Source of the DNA: Hungatella sp. UBA7603
GTDB lineage: Bacteria > Bacillota > Clostridia > Lachnospirales > Lachnospiraceae
DNA: 64,000 nt
Reading direction: 5' to 3'
Assembly: GCA_002478865.1 (NCBI GenBank)
Contig: DLJZ01000002.1
Span: forward strand, 62,001 to 126,000
Shown: piece after piece, positions 26,522-35,823 of the stretch
How positions within the stretch are numbered: the stretch's first letter is position 1
How the letters are laid out: every line of letters begins with the position of its first letter
The notes under the pieces: generated by a model
Seen by the model: only the letters and a program-made list of their open reading frames with translations
What the model was told of the DNA's origin: nothing
The model's database searches: none
Made by a program: the position numbers and the translations under genes

Positions 26522-27475
26522 TCACCCCATTTCCCGGATTCTTGGGTCGATGAGACAGTAAAGGATATCTGACAAAAGATTGCCGACGATTACCAGGGTT
26601 GCTGAAAGTACCAGTATGATCATGACGATGGGATAATCAAGCCCTTGAATGGCTTTGATAAAGTATGGTCCTACCCCAGGCCAGCCAAATACAGTCTCTG
26701 TAATAATCGCTCCAGTTACTAAAAGAGGAAGCGCCATACCAAGTCTTGTCACTACTGGTAAGAGAACATTTTTACTCACATGCTTAAACATGATCTCCCG
26801 TCTGCTGGCCCCAAAAGCCTGCTGTACCAGCACATAATCCTCAGAGTACTGAGTCAAGGTGGAGGAACGGACAAACTTTATATTGGCTGGCAGGAAGGTA
26901 AATACCAAAGTTGCAAAGGGCATGATATAGTGTCGTAGAAAATCAACCACTGAGGATTCCATACCGACAGAATTCATTCCAACAAAGGGAAGGAGTTTTA
27001 GCTTATATCCAAAAACAAAGATAAGAAGCATAGAAAACCAGAAGGAAGGAACTGCAATTCCAACGGAAGAAAAACCGTCAATCAGCTTATCTGTGGCACG
27101 GTTTTTACGAGATCCTGCTAAAAGTCCCAACACTACAGCCAGAGAATAGGCCGTAAAATATGCCGGAAGTACCAGCTTAATTGTATTTGGAATTCTCACG
27201 GAAAGATCCGCTGCAATGCTTTGCTTTGTAACGATAGAATATCCATAATTTCCATTCATCAGTCCGTCCAGCCAGCGGATATATTGGATAAAAAGCGGCT
27301 GGTCAAATCCGTACTTTGCCTTGATTAGATTAATGGTCTCCTGTGACATCCTGGGATTTGTCATCGCGTCTATGGCATCATAGGGAGCAAAATGCATTAA
27401 GGTAAAGCAAAGAATTGTTATGAATAGGACCATGGGTATGGCTGTCAATATTCGTTTTAATATATATTTGGCCAT
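26522..27475 (-). CDS. oppB: Peptide-type ABC transporter permease B
   Basis: 317-aa OppB/DppB permease, about six TM helices, with the typical N-terminus 'YILKRILTAIPMVLFITIL' and the conserved 'VFGWPGVGPYFIKAI' near the C-terminus. It is preceded by a hairpin that separates it from the substrate-binding protein gene, a common way to express more binding protein than permease. Confidence 0.94.
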   Translation of the reverse strand: MAKYILKRILTAIPMVLFITILCFTLMHFAPYDAIDAMTNPRMSQETINLIKAKYGFDQPLFIQYIRWLDGLMNGNYGYSIVTKQSIAADLSVRIPNTIKLVLPAYFTAYSLAVVLGLLAGSRKNRATDKLIDGFSSVGIAVPSFWFSMLLIFVFGYKLKLLPFVGMNSVGMESSVVDFLRHYIMPFATLVFTFLPANIKFVRSSTLTQYSEDYVLVQQAFGASRREIMFKHVSKNVLLPVVTRLGMALPLLVTGAIITETVFGWPGVGPYFIKAIQGLDYPIVMIILVLSATLVIVGNLLSDILYCLIDPRIREMG

Positions 27476-27490
27476 ATGATTTCTCCTTAT

Positions 27491-27540
27491 AAAAAGAGGG
27501 TATCTGCCGCAGGAATTGAAGCAGCAAACACCCCCTTTTT
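27491..27540 (-). terminator. Partial terminator between binding protein and permease genes
   Basis: AAAAAGGGGGTGTTTGCTGC pairs with GCGGCAGATACCCTCTTTTT around a short loop on the minus strand, ending in a T-run. Its place after the binding-protein gene suggests it lowers downstream expression and protects the upstream mRNA. Confidence 0.78.
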
Positions 27541-27546
27541 CAAATT

Positions 27547-29175
27547 TTATTTAAGCTTAAGTTTTGAAGTGTCTTCAAAGGTATAAACAGGAACTAACTT
27601 CGCTTCATCAATGCCTGCGATTTTATCTGATACCACTAAAAGACGCTTGTTGGAATACAGCGGATAAAAACAAGCTGTATCTTGTAACTTCTTCTGAAGC
27701 TCTGTATAAATCACTTTTCTCTTTGCTTTGTCAGTTTCTTTCCGTCCCTGAGAGAAAAGCTCATCGATTTCAGGATAATCATAGTGCATATAGTTGTGGC
27801 TGTTACCGCTTTCAAAGAGGCTGGTAAAGGTATCTGGGTCAATTCCCATGATATAACCACCAAAGTACATATCGTAGGAGTTATCTTCCTTTTTCATCTG
27901 CTGACTTAATGCAGTGGAATCCACTCCCGTTAAGTTCACCTTAATGCCTACCTTCTGAAGCTGTTCCTGAACTAAAATTGCTGTGGTTGACTGAATGCTG
28001 TCTGTAGCACTGTATGCAAGGGTAAGTTCTGGTGCCTTATTACCGGAAGCTGCAAGGAATTCTTTTGATTTCTCCAGATTCTGACCGTACTTTTCAACGT
28101 CCTCTGTAAAGAACTCACTGTTCGGAGGCATAAAGCTCCATGGCAGATCGTAGTTCGCTTCATCTAAGAAGATAGCGTCTGCAATGGCCTTTTTATCAAT
28201 GGCATACAGAATTGCTTTTCTTAAGTTTTCATCGTTCATACGCTTTGCGTTCATCATCAGATAGCCAACGCGGCCTTCCTGATAAGGCTTCACGGTTAAG
28301 TTGTTGGACTTTAAGTCCATCTGCTCTACCTGAGCAGGGGTACCAATCCAGGCATCTACTTCACCACTTTGAATGGCTGTTTTCGCTGTGTTCTCATTTT
28401 CAATGATTCGGTAAACAATGTTATCAATGGAAGGTGCTCCAAGGAAATAATTCTCATTCTTTGTGAATTTCACATAGGAACCTGCGGAGTACTCTGACAT
28501 CACGTAAGGTCCAGTTCCAACTGGCTTTGCATTCACTTCATTGTTTTCAAAACTGGTCACATTCTCATAAACATGCTTTGGCATGATAAAGATCTGGGAG
28601 AGCATCTCTTCTGCTGCTGCATTGATCACTGGCATGGTAAAGGTAACGGTATAATCATCAACTTTAGCGACTTTTACACTTCCTTCTGGATAAACAAGCT
28701 GGGAATAAGCCCAACCTACATTCTCCTCTTTTTCCATGGCTTCAAAGGTAAATACTACATCATCAGCCGTAAACTTCTCACCATCAGACCACTTCACATC
28801 GTCTCTTAAGTGTACGGTGTAAGTTAAGTTATCATCAGAAGCATCAATGCTCTTTGCGAGGAAGTAATTGATTCCATCTGCATTATACATATATAAGGGA
28901 GAATAAATCATCTTAATGGTCATAAGTCCAAAACGGTCGCTTGTTGTAATAACATTTACATTGGCTCCCGGATCACCTGCAATGGCATAAGTAAATGTAC
29001 TATCGCCTCCGGTTTTCGTTCCAACAGTGGTTTCCCCAGCCTTTGTTTCACCTGCTCCACTTGCAGTTGTATTATTTCCTGCCCCCGGATCTTTTCCTCC
29101 GCAAGCAGTTAGAGCTCCAAGAATCACGAGAGATGTCATGAGAGCTAACCCACTTCTTTTTAATGTTTTTTTCAT
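27547..29175 (-). CDS. oppA: Peptide-type ABC transporter substrate-binding lipoprotein
   Basis: 542-aa SBP family 5 lipoprotein: signal 'MKKTLKRSGLALMTSL' with lipobox 'LTAC' and a Gly/Thr/Ala linker. 'VKWSDGEKFTADDVVFTFE' is the family signature near residue 130. Family 5 proteins bind oligopeptides, nickel or, in several cases, oligosaccharides. The operon is next to a carbohydrate-type unit (ROK kinase, putative alpha/alpha-toroid enzyme), so a sugar ligand is possible; the sequence alone does not settle it. First gene of the operon, own promoter upstream. Confidence 0.9.
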   Translation of the reverse strand: MKKTLKRSGLALMTSLVILGALTACGGKDPGAGNNTTASGAGETKAGETTVGTKTGGDSTFTYAIAGDPGANVNVITTSDRFGLMTIKMIYSPLYMYNADGINYFLAKSIDASDDNLTYTVHLRDDVKWSDGEKFTADDVVFTFEAMEKEENVGWAYSQLVYPEGSVKVAKVDDYTVTFTMPVINAAAEEMLSQIFIMPKHVYENVTSFENNEVNAKPVGTGPYVMSEYSAGSYVKFTKNENYFLGAPSIDNIVYRIIENENTAKTAIQSGEVDAWIGTPAQVEQMDLKSNNLTVKPYQEGRVGYLMMNAKRMNDENLRKAILYAIDKKAIADAIFLDEANYDLPWSFMPPNSEFFTEDVEKYGQNLEKSKEFLAASGNKAPELTLAYSATDSIQSTTAILVQEQLQKVGIKVNLTGVDSTALSQQMKKEDNSYDMYFGGYIMGIDPDTFTSLFESGNSHNYMHYDYPEIDELFSQGRKETDKAKRKVIYTELQKKLQDTACFYPLYSNKRLLVVSDKIAGIDEAKLVPVYTFEDTSKLKLK

Positions 29176-29262
29176 AAATAACTCCTTCCTATTCTAGTCA
29201 ATCCACGACGTATATGAAAATCCAGTAACTCTGGTAGCCGTCTTTTATTAAAAATATAGTTT

Positions 29263-29292
29263 ATTATATACTCACTTCATAGGTTTTTGCAA
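29263..29292 (-). promoter_or_regulatory. Promoter of the opp-type operon
   Basis: TTGCAA (29292-29287), 18-bp spacer, TATAAT (29268-29263) on the minus strand, about 90 bp before oppA. The -35 box is only moderate. Confidence 0.65.
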
Positions 29293-29393
29293 CTGGTTTT
29301 CTTTAATTTCCTATTTTTTTCATATGTTTAAATGTTTATCCCTGTATTTTCTTGATTTTCTTCTTGTCGCCGTTTGATCGATCACCCTTAGTT

Positions 29394-29425
29394 GCAAAAA
29401 TTCCGGTGCATCTTTGCACCGGAAT
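29394..29425 (-). terminator. Terminator after the alpha/alpha-toroid gene
   Basis: ATTCCGGTGCA pairs with TGCACCGGAAT around a 4-nt loop and is followed on the minus strand by TTTTTG. It ends the PHP/ROK/toroid unit upstream of the opp promoter. Confidence 0.88.
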
Positions 29426-29450
29426 CTTCTCCTTATTCTTCTTTTACCGC

Positions 29451-31091
29451 TTACACACTTCGGATGGAAAAGGTTCTATCATAAGGAGTGTAGTCGTTAA
29501 AGTATATGGTGAAACCGGATTCGTTGATTTCTTCTCCAGAATAATGTCCCCCAAATTCATGGGTTCCATAACCAGGTCCCAACAATAGTTTTTGATTTTC
29601 ATGATGTAACGTCAAAAATCCATCCCGGAGCACCATTTCTTCTCCCTTTGCTCCCCGGATATGGAAATGTTCATTTTCCAGAATGCTCCCAGCCGGAATG
29701 CAGATTTCAACACGTAATGGCACCTGATCAAGCCCTTCTGCTTTTACATTAATTTCCATTCCATCGGAAAGTTCCTTTAAGGTAACGGTCATCTTAAGCT
29801 CACTGCTGTTTAAGATTTCTCTCTTGGTATGATCCATCTTCCACCAGTCACTGGTGCCTTGTTGTTCTGAAAAAGGAAGATAATACCAGCCTTTTGCTAC
29901 AGAAGTCAGTACACAAACACCATCTTTTTCTTCTATGGTCTGAGGGATAAAATTACGGATATCGCAGTAGCTTTCTCCTATTTTTAAATAGACAAGAGTC
30001 TCCTTAAATTTGAGAAATAAGAAGGAACTTCTTCCTTTTAATATACTGTATCCATACTCTGGTGTTTTACCACGGATGACCCCTGCTTCTTCAAAGTGTT
30101 TATGATAGGTTTCTAAAAATCCATAACCTTTAAACTCATACTCCATCATAAAATCATGAAGCATAATAATATGAAGACACTCTGGTGCCATATCTCCACG
30201 CTCTGTATTGTCCTTGATGATCTTATGAGCTGCATGGTCAAAGACTTCTAAGCCTGTCTTAGCCGCCATGTATAAGTACTGGTATAAATACTTGTCCGGA
30301 TAATCCGCCTTGCCTTGATCCTGCCTTGTGGAATTCTGAGTAAAAATGGTATCATCTGGATCGATGTAGTAAAGCATCATCTTTAGATTTCGCTCTACAT
30401 ATAAAAGGTAGGAGTCATCACCAGATTCCTCATACATTGCCATCATGGCATTGTTGACCACTGCATTATAATTGCCTGTAGAGCGCTCTGCGTACTCTCC
30501 CTCTTCGTTACCGTCTATGCCCTCTAAAAGATACTGCTGTGCCCGTTTCGTAAGCGCAAGAGAAAGCTGGGGGTTTTCTTCCTTTACCAGATTGGCTCCC
30601 TGCATAAGGGCAGCAGTAATACCCCAACGATGATTTGGCGTGTGGAAACCTCCGATTAAAAGTGCGTTCAGTGCCTTTATGAGAACTAAGCGGTAACCTG
30701 TTTTTAAGGTCACAAGTTCTTCTTCCCTGGTGTATTTTAGAAACAACCGATACGTGGCAATTAGGCGTTTAAAGCAAAAGGAAGTATCTGGCGCTGATTT
30801 AAAGTTACAGGAAGGGTAATCAAAGCTTCCGTCTTCTCTCTGACAATGTTTGATAAAGATGAGAGCTGCCTCCATTGCCTTTAAGAGAGTCTCATTTTTA
30901 TAGTAGCGGCTTTTCTCATTTAGATAGACGCTAGCTGCATCCGCCATAACATAAATGGTTGGCTTTACTTCTAAAAGAGGACGTTTCAGCCCTCCGTAAA
31001 AAACATCTCTTTGATCCTTCACCTGCAAGCTTATAAATTGTTCCACTCTTATTTCTGCAGAACGGATCATATGTTCCATGTATCGTTTCAT
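29451..31091 (-). CDS. Putative carbohydrate-active (alpha/alpha)-toroid protein, function not established
   Basis: 546 aa, no signal peptide, so cytoplasmic. Residues about 1-340 look all-helical with repeating amphipathic helices and motifs 'KPTIYVMADAASVYLNEK', 'EDGSFDYPSCNF', 'NHRWGITAALMQGANL' and 'STGNYNAVVNNAMMAMYEE'. Residues about 360-540 look beta-rich. Toroid plus beta-sandwich is the plan of several polysaccharide lyases and hydrolases (heparinase II/III-like, GH88/105-like), but I cannot assign a family or catalytic residues. It is the last gene of a unit with a ROK kinase and a PHP phosphatase and lies beside the opp-type importer, which supports action on an imported saccharide. 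Confidence 0.65.
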   Translation of the reverse strand: MKRYMEHMIRSAEIRVEQFISLQVKDQRDVFYGGLKRPLLEVKPTIYVMADAASVYLNEKSRYYKNETLLKAMEAALIFIKHCQREDGSFDYPSCNFKSAPDTSFCFKRLIATYRLFLKYTREEELVTLKTGYRLVLIKALNALLIGGFHTPNHRWGITAALMQGANLVKEENPQLSLALTKRAQQYLLEGIDGNEEGEYAERSTGNYNAVVNNAMMAMYEESGDDSYLLYVERNLKMMLYYIDPDDTIFTQNSTRQDQGKADYPDKYLYQYLYMAAKTGLEVFDHAAHKIIKDNTERGDMAPECLHIIMLHDFMMEYEFKGYGFLETYHKHFEEAGVIRGKTPEYGYSILKGRSSFLFLKFKETLVYLKIGESYCDIRNFIPQTIEEKDGVCVLTSVAKGWYYLPFSEQQGTSDWWKMDHTKREILNSSELKMTVTLKELSDGMEINVKAEGLDQVPLRVEICIPAGSILENEHFHIRGAKGEEMVLRDGFLTLHHENQKLLLGPGYGTHEFGGHYSGEEINESGFTIYFNDYTPYDRTFSIRSV

Positions 31092-31108
31092 CCTGATTGT
31101 CCTCTTTT

Positions 31109-32062
31109 CTATGATTCTAACAGTGCTGCACCAATAAGGCCTGCATCGTTATCCAGCGTTGCAACCGTAATTTTCGTCCTGTTACGGGAGGTGGCCGCGT
31201 AATCTTCTTTGTCAATGATGGCCTGAAGGGGTTTTAATAGAAGGTCCCCTGCCTTACTGATTCCACCGCCAATGCAGAGGACCTCTGGCTGAAAGATATT
31301 AATTAAATCTACCAAACCCGTAGCCAGGTACTCTATGAATTGACTTAAGACCTGCTTTGCGATTTCATCTTCTTGCCTCACACCGTCAAACAAGGTCTTT
31401 CCTTCTATGCTGTCTATGTTCTTATGGCACAGCTCCCATAAAATGGATTCTGGGTGTTGTTCCATGGCTTCCTTTGTCTGGGCTACCAATGCGGTAGCAG
31501 AGGCATATGTTTCAAAGCATCCCCGTCTTCCGCAGTTACAAGGGATTCCATTTCTGTCAATGACAAAGTGACCAAATTCTCCTGCCGCATAATTCACACC
31601 ACGAAACAGTTTCCCATCTAAAATAATACCACCACCCACCCCAGTTCCAAGGGTAACTACCAGCATGGATTTACTTCCTTTTCCGCTGCCTGCCACATAT
31701 TCTCCCCATGCGGCGGCATTGGCATCATTATCAAATCGAATGGGCTTGCCTGGAAGTTCCTCTTTTAGCATAGAGACCATCGGTTCATCGTAAAAGCCAA
31801 GATTATTGGCATATTCCACCATGCCTGTATCTCGGTTAGCCGTTCCAGGAACGCCAATCCCTACTGCTTCGATGTTCTCCCATGGAATCTCTCCCATTTC
31901 TGCTACTTTCTTTGCAAGACTTCCCATATCTTTTACGATTTCTCTGGCGCTTCTCCCGCTTTTCGTTGGAACGGACATTTGCGTTATTAAGGTGCCATCC
32001 TCTCCCACTAGTCCTGCTGCAATATTTGTTCCCCCAAGATCAATACCAACGTAATATCTCAT
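31109..32062 (-). CDS. ROK-family sugar kinase (glucokinase-like)
   Basis: 317-aa ROK kinase. 'YYVGIDLGGTNIAAGLV' is the ATP phosphate-binding motif, 'GEFGHFVIDRNG' carries the sugar-contacting His, and 'CNCGRRGCFETYAS' is the CxCGxxGCxE zinc motif. It phosphorylates glucose or a related hexose with ATP. The start is MRYYVG, with AAGGAG about 9 nt upstream; the upstream gene ends 6 bp before. Glucokinase is the best guess, but other hexoses are possible in this context. Confidence 0.92.
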   Translation of the reverse strand: MRYYVGIDLGGTNIAAGLVGEDGTLITQMSVPTKSGRSAREIVKDMGSLAKKVAEMGEIPWENIEAVGIGVPGTANRDTGMVEYANNLGFYDEPMVSMLKEELPGKPIRFDNDANAAAWGEYVAGSGKGSKSMLVVTLGTGVGGGIILDGKLFRGVNYAAGEFGHFVIDRNGIPCNCGRRGCFETYASATALVAQTKEAMEQHPESILWELCHKNIDSIEGKTLFDGVRQEDEIAKQVLSQFIEYLATGLVDLINIFQPEVLCIGGGISKAGDLLLKPLQAIIDKEDYAATSRNRTKITVATLDNDAGLIGAALLES

Positions 32063-32067
32063 GTTCC

Positions 32068-32796
32068 TTACTCCTTTTGTAATTTCTTCCTTTGCAGCCA
32101 TGTTTCCAGTCGCTTCCCGTCCCCATTGATAATCAGTTCTTCCGGGAAGTTTATTGCCTTAAGCATTTCTAAGGCATTTGGAAAATCTCCCACCAGCTTG
32201 CAAAAATGGGCATCTGAGCTGACTATCACGAAAACCTGATGAAGGGCGCATAATCTGGCAATCCTCATGCAGTTTTCCCTCGATTCCTTTCTTACATAAA
32301 AGGTTGCCTCATTAATCTCCACTGCCTTCCCATATTTCCCAAACTCAGGTATGACTCGCTCATAATCATAGGTAAAGCACTTAGTTCCGCTATGGCCGAT
32401 GATGTCTACCAAGGGATTTGCTGCCACAGATAAATAGGCTCTTGTGTGGTCCTCTATGGTTCCTGGAAATATCACATCATCATGAAAGGAAGCAATGGTA
32501 TAATCAAGCCTGTTTTTAATGGTGTCCCCGCTTAGGTCAATGCTTCCATTATAATCTGTAATATTTAATTCTGCTCCCCGGTATACCCGGATTCCTTCTA
32601 CGATTTCAGGTAATACTCGTAAATTCCGAAAATGTCCCTCCGGGGCTCCGTCTTCGTGGGCCGGACCATGGTTACTGATTCCTATATGGGTTAGACCGGC
32701 CGCCTTTGCAGCCATAATATTCTCATAGACGGTGCTGTAGCCGTGTTTGCTCACATCCGTATGGGTGTGTAAATCCGCTGTCAGATGTTTTATCAT
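32068..32796 (-). CDS. PHP-domain phosphoesterase
   Basis: 242-aa PHP protein. 'DLHTHTDVSKHG' gives the first metal His pair, 'GISNHGPAHEDG' the next, 'IGHSGTKCF' and 'VSSDAHF' the further metal ligands of a trinuclear site. The family includes histidinol phosphatase and YcdX-type phosphatases; here no his genes are near. It may dephosphorylate a sugar phosphate in the ROK/toroid unit, of which it is the first gene. Confidence 0.88.
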   Translation of the reverse strand: MIKHLTADLHTHTDVSKHGYSTVYENIMAAKAAGLTHIGISNHGPAHEDGAPEGHFRNLRVLPEIVEGIRVYRGAELNITDYNGSIDLSGDTIKNRLDYTIASFHDDVIFPGTIEDHTRAYLSVAANPLVDIIGHSGTKCFTYDYERVIPEFGKYGKAVEINEATFYVRKESRENCMRIARLCALHQVFVIVSSDAHFCKLVGDFPNALEMLKAINFPEELIINGDGKRLETWLQRKKLQKE

Positions 32797-32869
32797 TTTA
32801 ACCTGCTTTTTTCATTGTCCTTGTTATTGTTTCTTATATAACATGGATTAGTGGGGTTCAATTTGACTC

Positions 32870-33562
32870 TTATCCGCTGATGGAATCAATCCGCTTATCC
32901 CCAGACCACTTGATAATCAAATTGTTTTTTTCATAACCAGGTGGAAATAAAAGGTCTAGTTCTACCTTGGTACTTTCTTTAGATTTCCCTATTTTCACAT
33001 TTAAAACCTTGATCTTTTCTTCGGTAAACATATTAAAAAGTTCTGTGATAATGGAATCGTAGTGGGAGGTGTTGATTTTTAGCATACTCCGGTAAGGCTC
33101 TTTGGATAAAAAGGGCACGTCATGAAGAATAATCTGGGTGAAGATAAGAAGCAAGCTTGCCCCACAACCTACAAAATAAGAGCCAGAGCCAATTGCCATA
33201 CCGACTCCTGCCGTTGCCCAGATCCCTGCAGCCGTAGTCAGTCCGCTTACGGAGTTATTTTTTATAAATATAACTCCCGCACCCAGAAAACCGATACCGG
33301 AAACGATTTGAGACGCGACTCTTGACGGGTCAAAATTAGGAATATCCCGAAACCCGTACTTAGAAACTACCATCATAAGGGCAGCTCCCATAGCCACAAT
33401 GGCATGAGTCCTCATTCCGGCACCTTTGTAGCGGTTTTTTCTCTCATACCCGATGAGATAACCAAAAATCCCTGCCACAACGATTCTTATAAACAAGCTG
33501 GTCTGATAAACGAGATCGTATTTTTCGATTACTCCAACCAGCATTTGTTGAACATAAATCAT
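32870..33562 (-). CDS. MgtC/SapB-family membrane protein
   Basis: 230 aa. The N-terminal 140 residues have four or five TM helices with the MgtC signature 'GYERKNRYKGAGMRTHAIVAMGAALM' (positions about 38-63) and 'GIGFLGAGVIF'; a cytoplasmic ACT-like tail (about 155-230) follows. Family members are linked to growth at low Mg2+ and membrane potential; general role in the Clostridia is uncertain. Monocistronic, ribosome site AAGGGG. Confidence 0.9.
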   Translation of the reverse strand: MIYVQQMLVGVIEKYDLVYQTSLFIRIVVAGIFGYLIGYERKNRYKGAGMRTHAIVAMGAALMMVVSKYGFRDIPNFDPSRVASQIVSGIGFLGAGVIFIKNNSVSGLTTAAGIWATAGVGMAIGSGSYFVGCGASLLLIFTQIILHDVPFLSKEPYRSMLKINTSHYDSIITELFNMFTEEKIKVLNVKIGKSKESTKVELDLLFPPGYEKNNLIIKWSGDKRIDSISG

Positions 33563-33753
33563 TTCCTTACCCCTTTTCCGTTAACGCTGTTATATTATAA
33601 ATATGCTACTAATTTATCATGTTTGATTGGATCCGTCACCTCAGAATTTGCGATTCTTACCTATTTTACTATGCATTTCTTGTATTCTTATCTTGCATAG
33701 GCATTTTATTAATTGTATGATAACTTGTATCAATATAAAAGTGAGGTACTATT

Positions 33754-34455
33754 TTGATTAAACTTGCCATATGTGATGACGAGGAAACTATGGTTTCCGA
33801 CTTAAAAGAAAGAATAACGGGTTATCTCATGATGCAGTCCTGCCAATTTGAAATTGACTCATTTCAAGACGCAAGATCCCTGCTTCAAAAAGATACTCAT
33901 TACGATATTATATTTCTGGATATCCAAATGAATGGAATAACCGGAATGGAAGCCGCGCAAAAAATGCGTAAGGCCGGGAAGAATTCCTTTCTGGTCTTTG
34001 TTACCATATCTCCGGAATATGTATATGACGCATTTGAAGTGGAAGCCTCAGATTATATATTAAAGCCCATATCGCCAAAGCGTTTTTCCCGCACCATGGA
34101 CCGGATTCTCCATTATATCAGCGAGCAGAAGAACCGGCGTCTTTCCATACAAAAAGGATCCTACTGCAAAATCGTCCGGTTTGATGATATACTTTACTGC
34201 GAAATCATTAACCGGATTATCTATGTACATACCAAAAATGAGGTCATTGATTACTACTGTAAAATCAAAGAACTGGAAAAACAGCTTGATCCATGCTTTT
34301 TTCGATGCCATCGCAGCTATCTGGTAAATTTAAGATTTGTCAACAGTTGTGAAAAGGGAATGGCTCACTTAGAAAACAGCGAGCAGATTCCAATTTCAAG
34401 ATTAAAACAGCAGGAATTTCTTTCCGCTGTGCTGCTTTATATGAAAGGCCGGTGA
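33754..34455 (+). CDS. LytTR-type response regulator (AgrA/VirR-like)
   Basis: 233 aa. Residues 1-120: receiver with 'ICDDEE' acidic pocket, phospho-Asp in 'DIIFLDIQMNGITG' and Lys in 'YILKPIS'. Residues 130-230: LytTR DNA-binding domain ('YCEIINRIIYVHTKNE', 'FFRCHRSYLVNL'). Begins at TTG with GAGGT 6-7 nt upstream. It pairs with the GHKL kinase encoded 4 bp downstream. LytTR regulators usually control peptide signalling, exported proteins or bacteriocins. Confidence 0.93.
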   Translation: MIKLAICDDEETMVSDLKERITGYLMMQSCQFEIDSFQDARSLLQKDTHYDIIFLDIQMNGITGMEAAQKMRKAGKNSFLVFVTISPEYVYDAFEVEASDYILKPISPKRFSRTMDRILHYISEQKNRRLSIQKGSYCKIVRFDDILYCEIINRIIYVHTKNEVIDYYCKIKELEKQLDPCFFRCHRSYLVNLRFVNSCEKGMAHLENSEQIPISRLKQQEFLSAVLLYMKGR

Positions 34456-34459
34456 TACC

Positions 34460-35752
34460 ATGGACTTTATAAACATTCTATTCTTCTTTTGTTTGTTAAA
34501 CGGCCTTCTGGCTCTTTCTGAACTGTATTTTTTCGGAACATTCACGCACGTGCCGTTAAAGAAGCACCACTATGTTTTCTACACCGCTCTGATGTTTATC
34601 ATATATGGCCTGGAGATATACGTTAAGATGTCATTTATTTTCACCACAGCAATAGAAGTGCTTGCTTTGTTTTCATTTGGCTGCCTTATTTTAAGATGCA
34701 GGCCCTGGCTGTCGGGAATCACCGCAATCCTAGCCATAACCATCATGCAGATCATAAACGGATTATTTCAGACAATGACTCAAATTGTTTATGGCTGTGG
34801 GGGTCCCCTTGGCAATTTTGAAAAACTGCTTCTTGCTGCCATTTCTCTTACTTCCGTGATCTCGGTCTTTATTGCTTACCGGTATACTATAAAGTCCTTT
34901 TACGGGCGGAAAATAGCATTGACACAGCAGGTACTGATCTTATTGCTCCCAACTCTATTTATACTGCTGATTCTGCAATTTATTATCAGCAGCTCCTCCA
35001 GCACAGGCTTTCTGTCACAGCTTACGAACGCAGGCCATATGATTCTGGAATTGTCTGCTCTGGGGTGCCTAGCTGCAGTTCTATATGCCTATCACCGGCT
35101 TCTCACCGGATTTGAACTGGAGTTAAAAAACACTATGTTAGAACAGCAGGCCGCCTCCCAGCAGGATTATATTGATGAATTAAAATACCGTTACGAGCAG
35201 ACTCGCTCTTTTCGTCATGATATTAAAAATCACTGGACCATCCTTGAAAACCTGATTCAGAAAGAAGAACTGATTAAGGCTCAGGAATACCTTGGAAAGC
35301 TAAAAGATGTAACAGATAAGACCTCATTTCCCTGCAGCACAGGCAACACTGTCATCGATATGCTGCTAAGCAGCAAGCTGGGGTTAGCCGCCCAAAAAGA
35401 AATCCATGTTGACTGTACGGTTAAAATCCCAGCTAAGAGTTCCTTGGATGATCTTGATTTATGTATCGTTTTTTCCAACGCAGTGGACAATGCAATCAAT
35501 GCATTAAGTACCTTAACAGAAGGAAATAAATACCTTCTCTTATCTGCCATGCAAAAGGGTAGCTTCTTTATGATTGAAGCAGAAAACAGTCGGTGTATGA
35601 AAGACAGTTCACCCATTGTTTTTGGCATTGGCCTAAATAACATAAAAGCAGTTGCACAAAAATACAATGGCACTATTTCCATCGAAGATGGACCTGATTT
35701 TTTTCGGCTAAATGTCCTGTTTCTCATTCCACAACACCAAACATACCATTGA
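34460..35752 (+). CDS. GHKL sensor histidine kinase (AgrC/VirS-like)
   Basis: 430 aa: six or so N-terminal TM helices (about 1-215), then a short coiled coil, the phospho-His in 'RSFRHDIKNHWTILENL' (about residue 252) and a GHKL ATPase domain ('VFSNAVDNAINAL', 'GIGLNNIKAVAQKY'). This is the HPK10 architecture of AgrC-type peptide receptors. It is part of a three-gene operon with the LytTR regulator and the coiled-coil protein. No cyclic-peptide precursor or AgrB protease is encoded nearby, so the signal is unknown. Confidence 0.92.
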   Translation: MDFINILFFFCLLNGLLALSELYFFGTFTHVPLKKHHYVFYTALMFIIYGLEIYVKMSFIFTTAIEVLALFSFGCLILRCRPWLSGITAILAITIMQIINGLFQTMTQIVYGCGGPLGNFEKLLLAAISLTSVISVFIAYRYTIKSFYGRKIALTQQVLILLLPTLFILLILQFIISSSSSTGFLSQLTNAGHMILELSALGCLAAVLYAYHRLLTGFELELKNTMLEQQAASQQDYIDELKYRYEQTRSFRHDIKNHWTILENLIQKEELIKAQEYLGKLKDVTDKTSFPCSTGNTVIDMLLSSKLGLAAQKEIHVDCTVKIPAKSSLDDLDLCIVFSNAVDNAINALSTLTEGNKYLLLSAMQKGSFFMIEAENSRCMKDSSPIVFGIGLNNIKAVAQKYNGTISIEDGPDFFRLNVLFLIPQHQTYH

Positions 35753-35823
35753 CACCAAATCCATTGCAGTAAAATGGCTATATTTTTATAATGAAACCAT
35801 CACAAAAGACAGGAGGTTTTATT

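Noticed and set aside
35281..35727. 148-aa minus-strand frame
   Set aside because: Antisense shadow of the GHKL kinase ATPase domain, which has clear family motifs.
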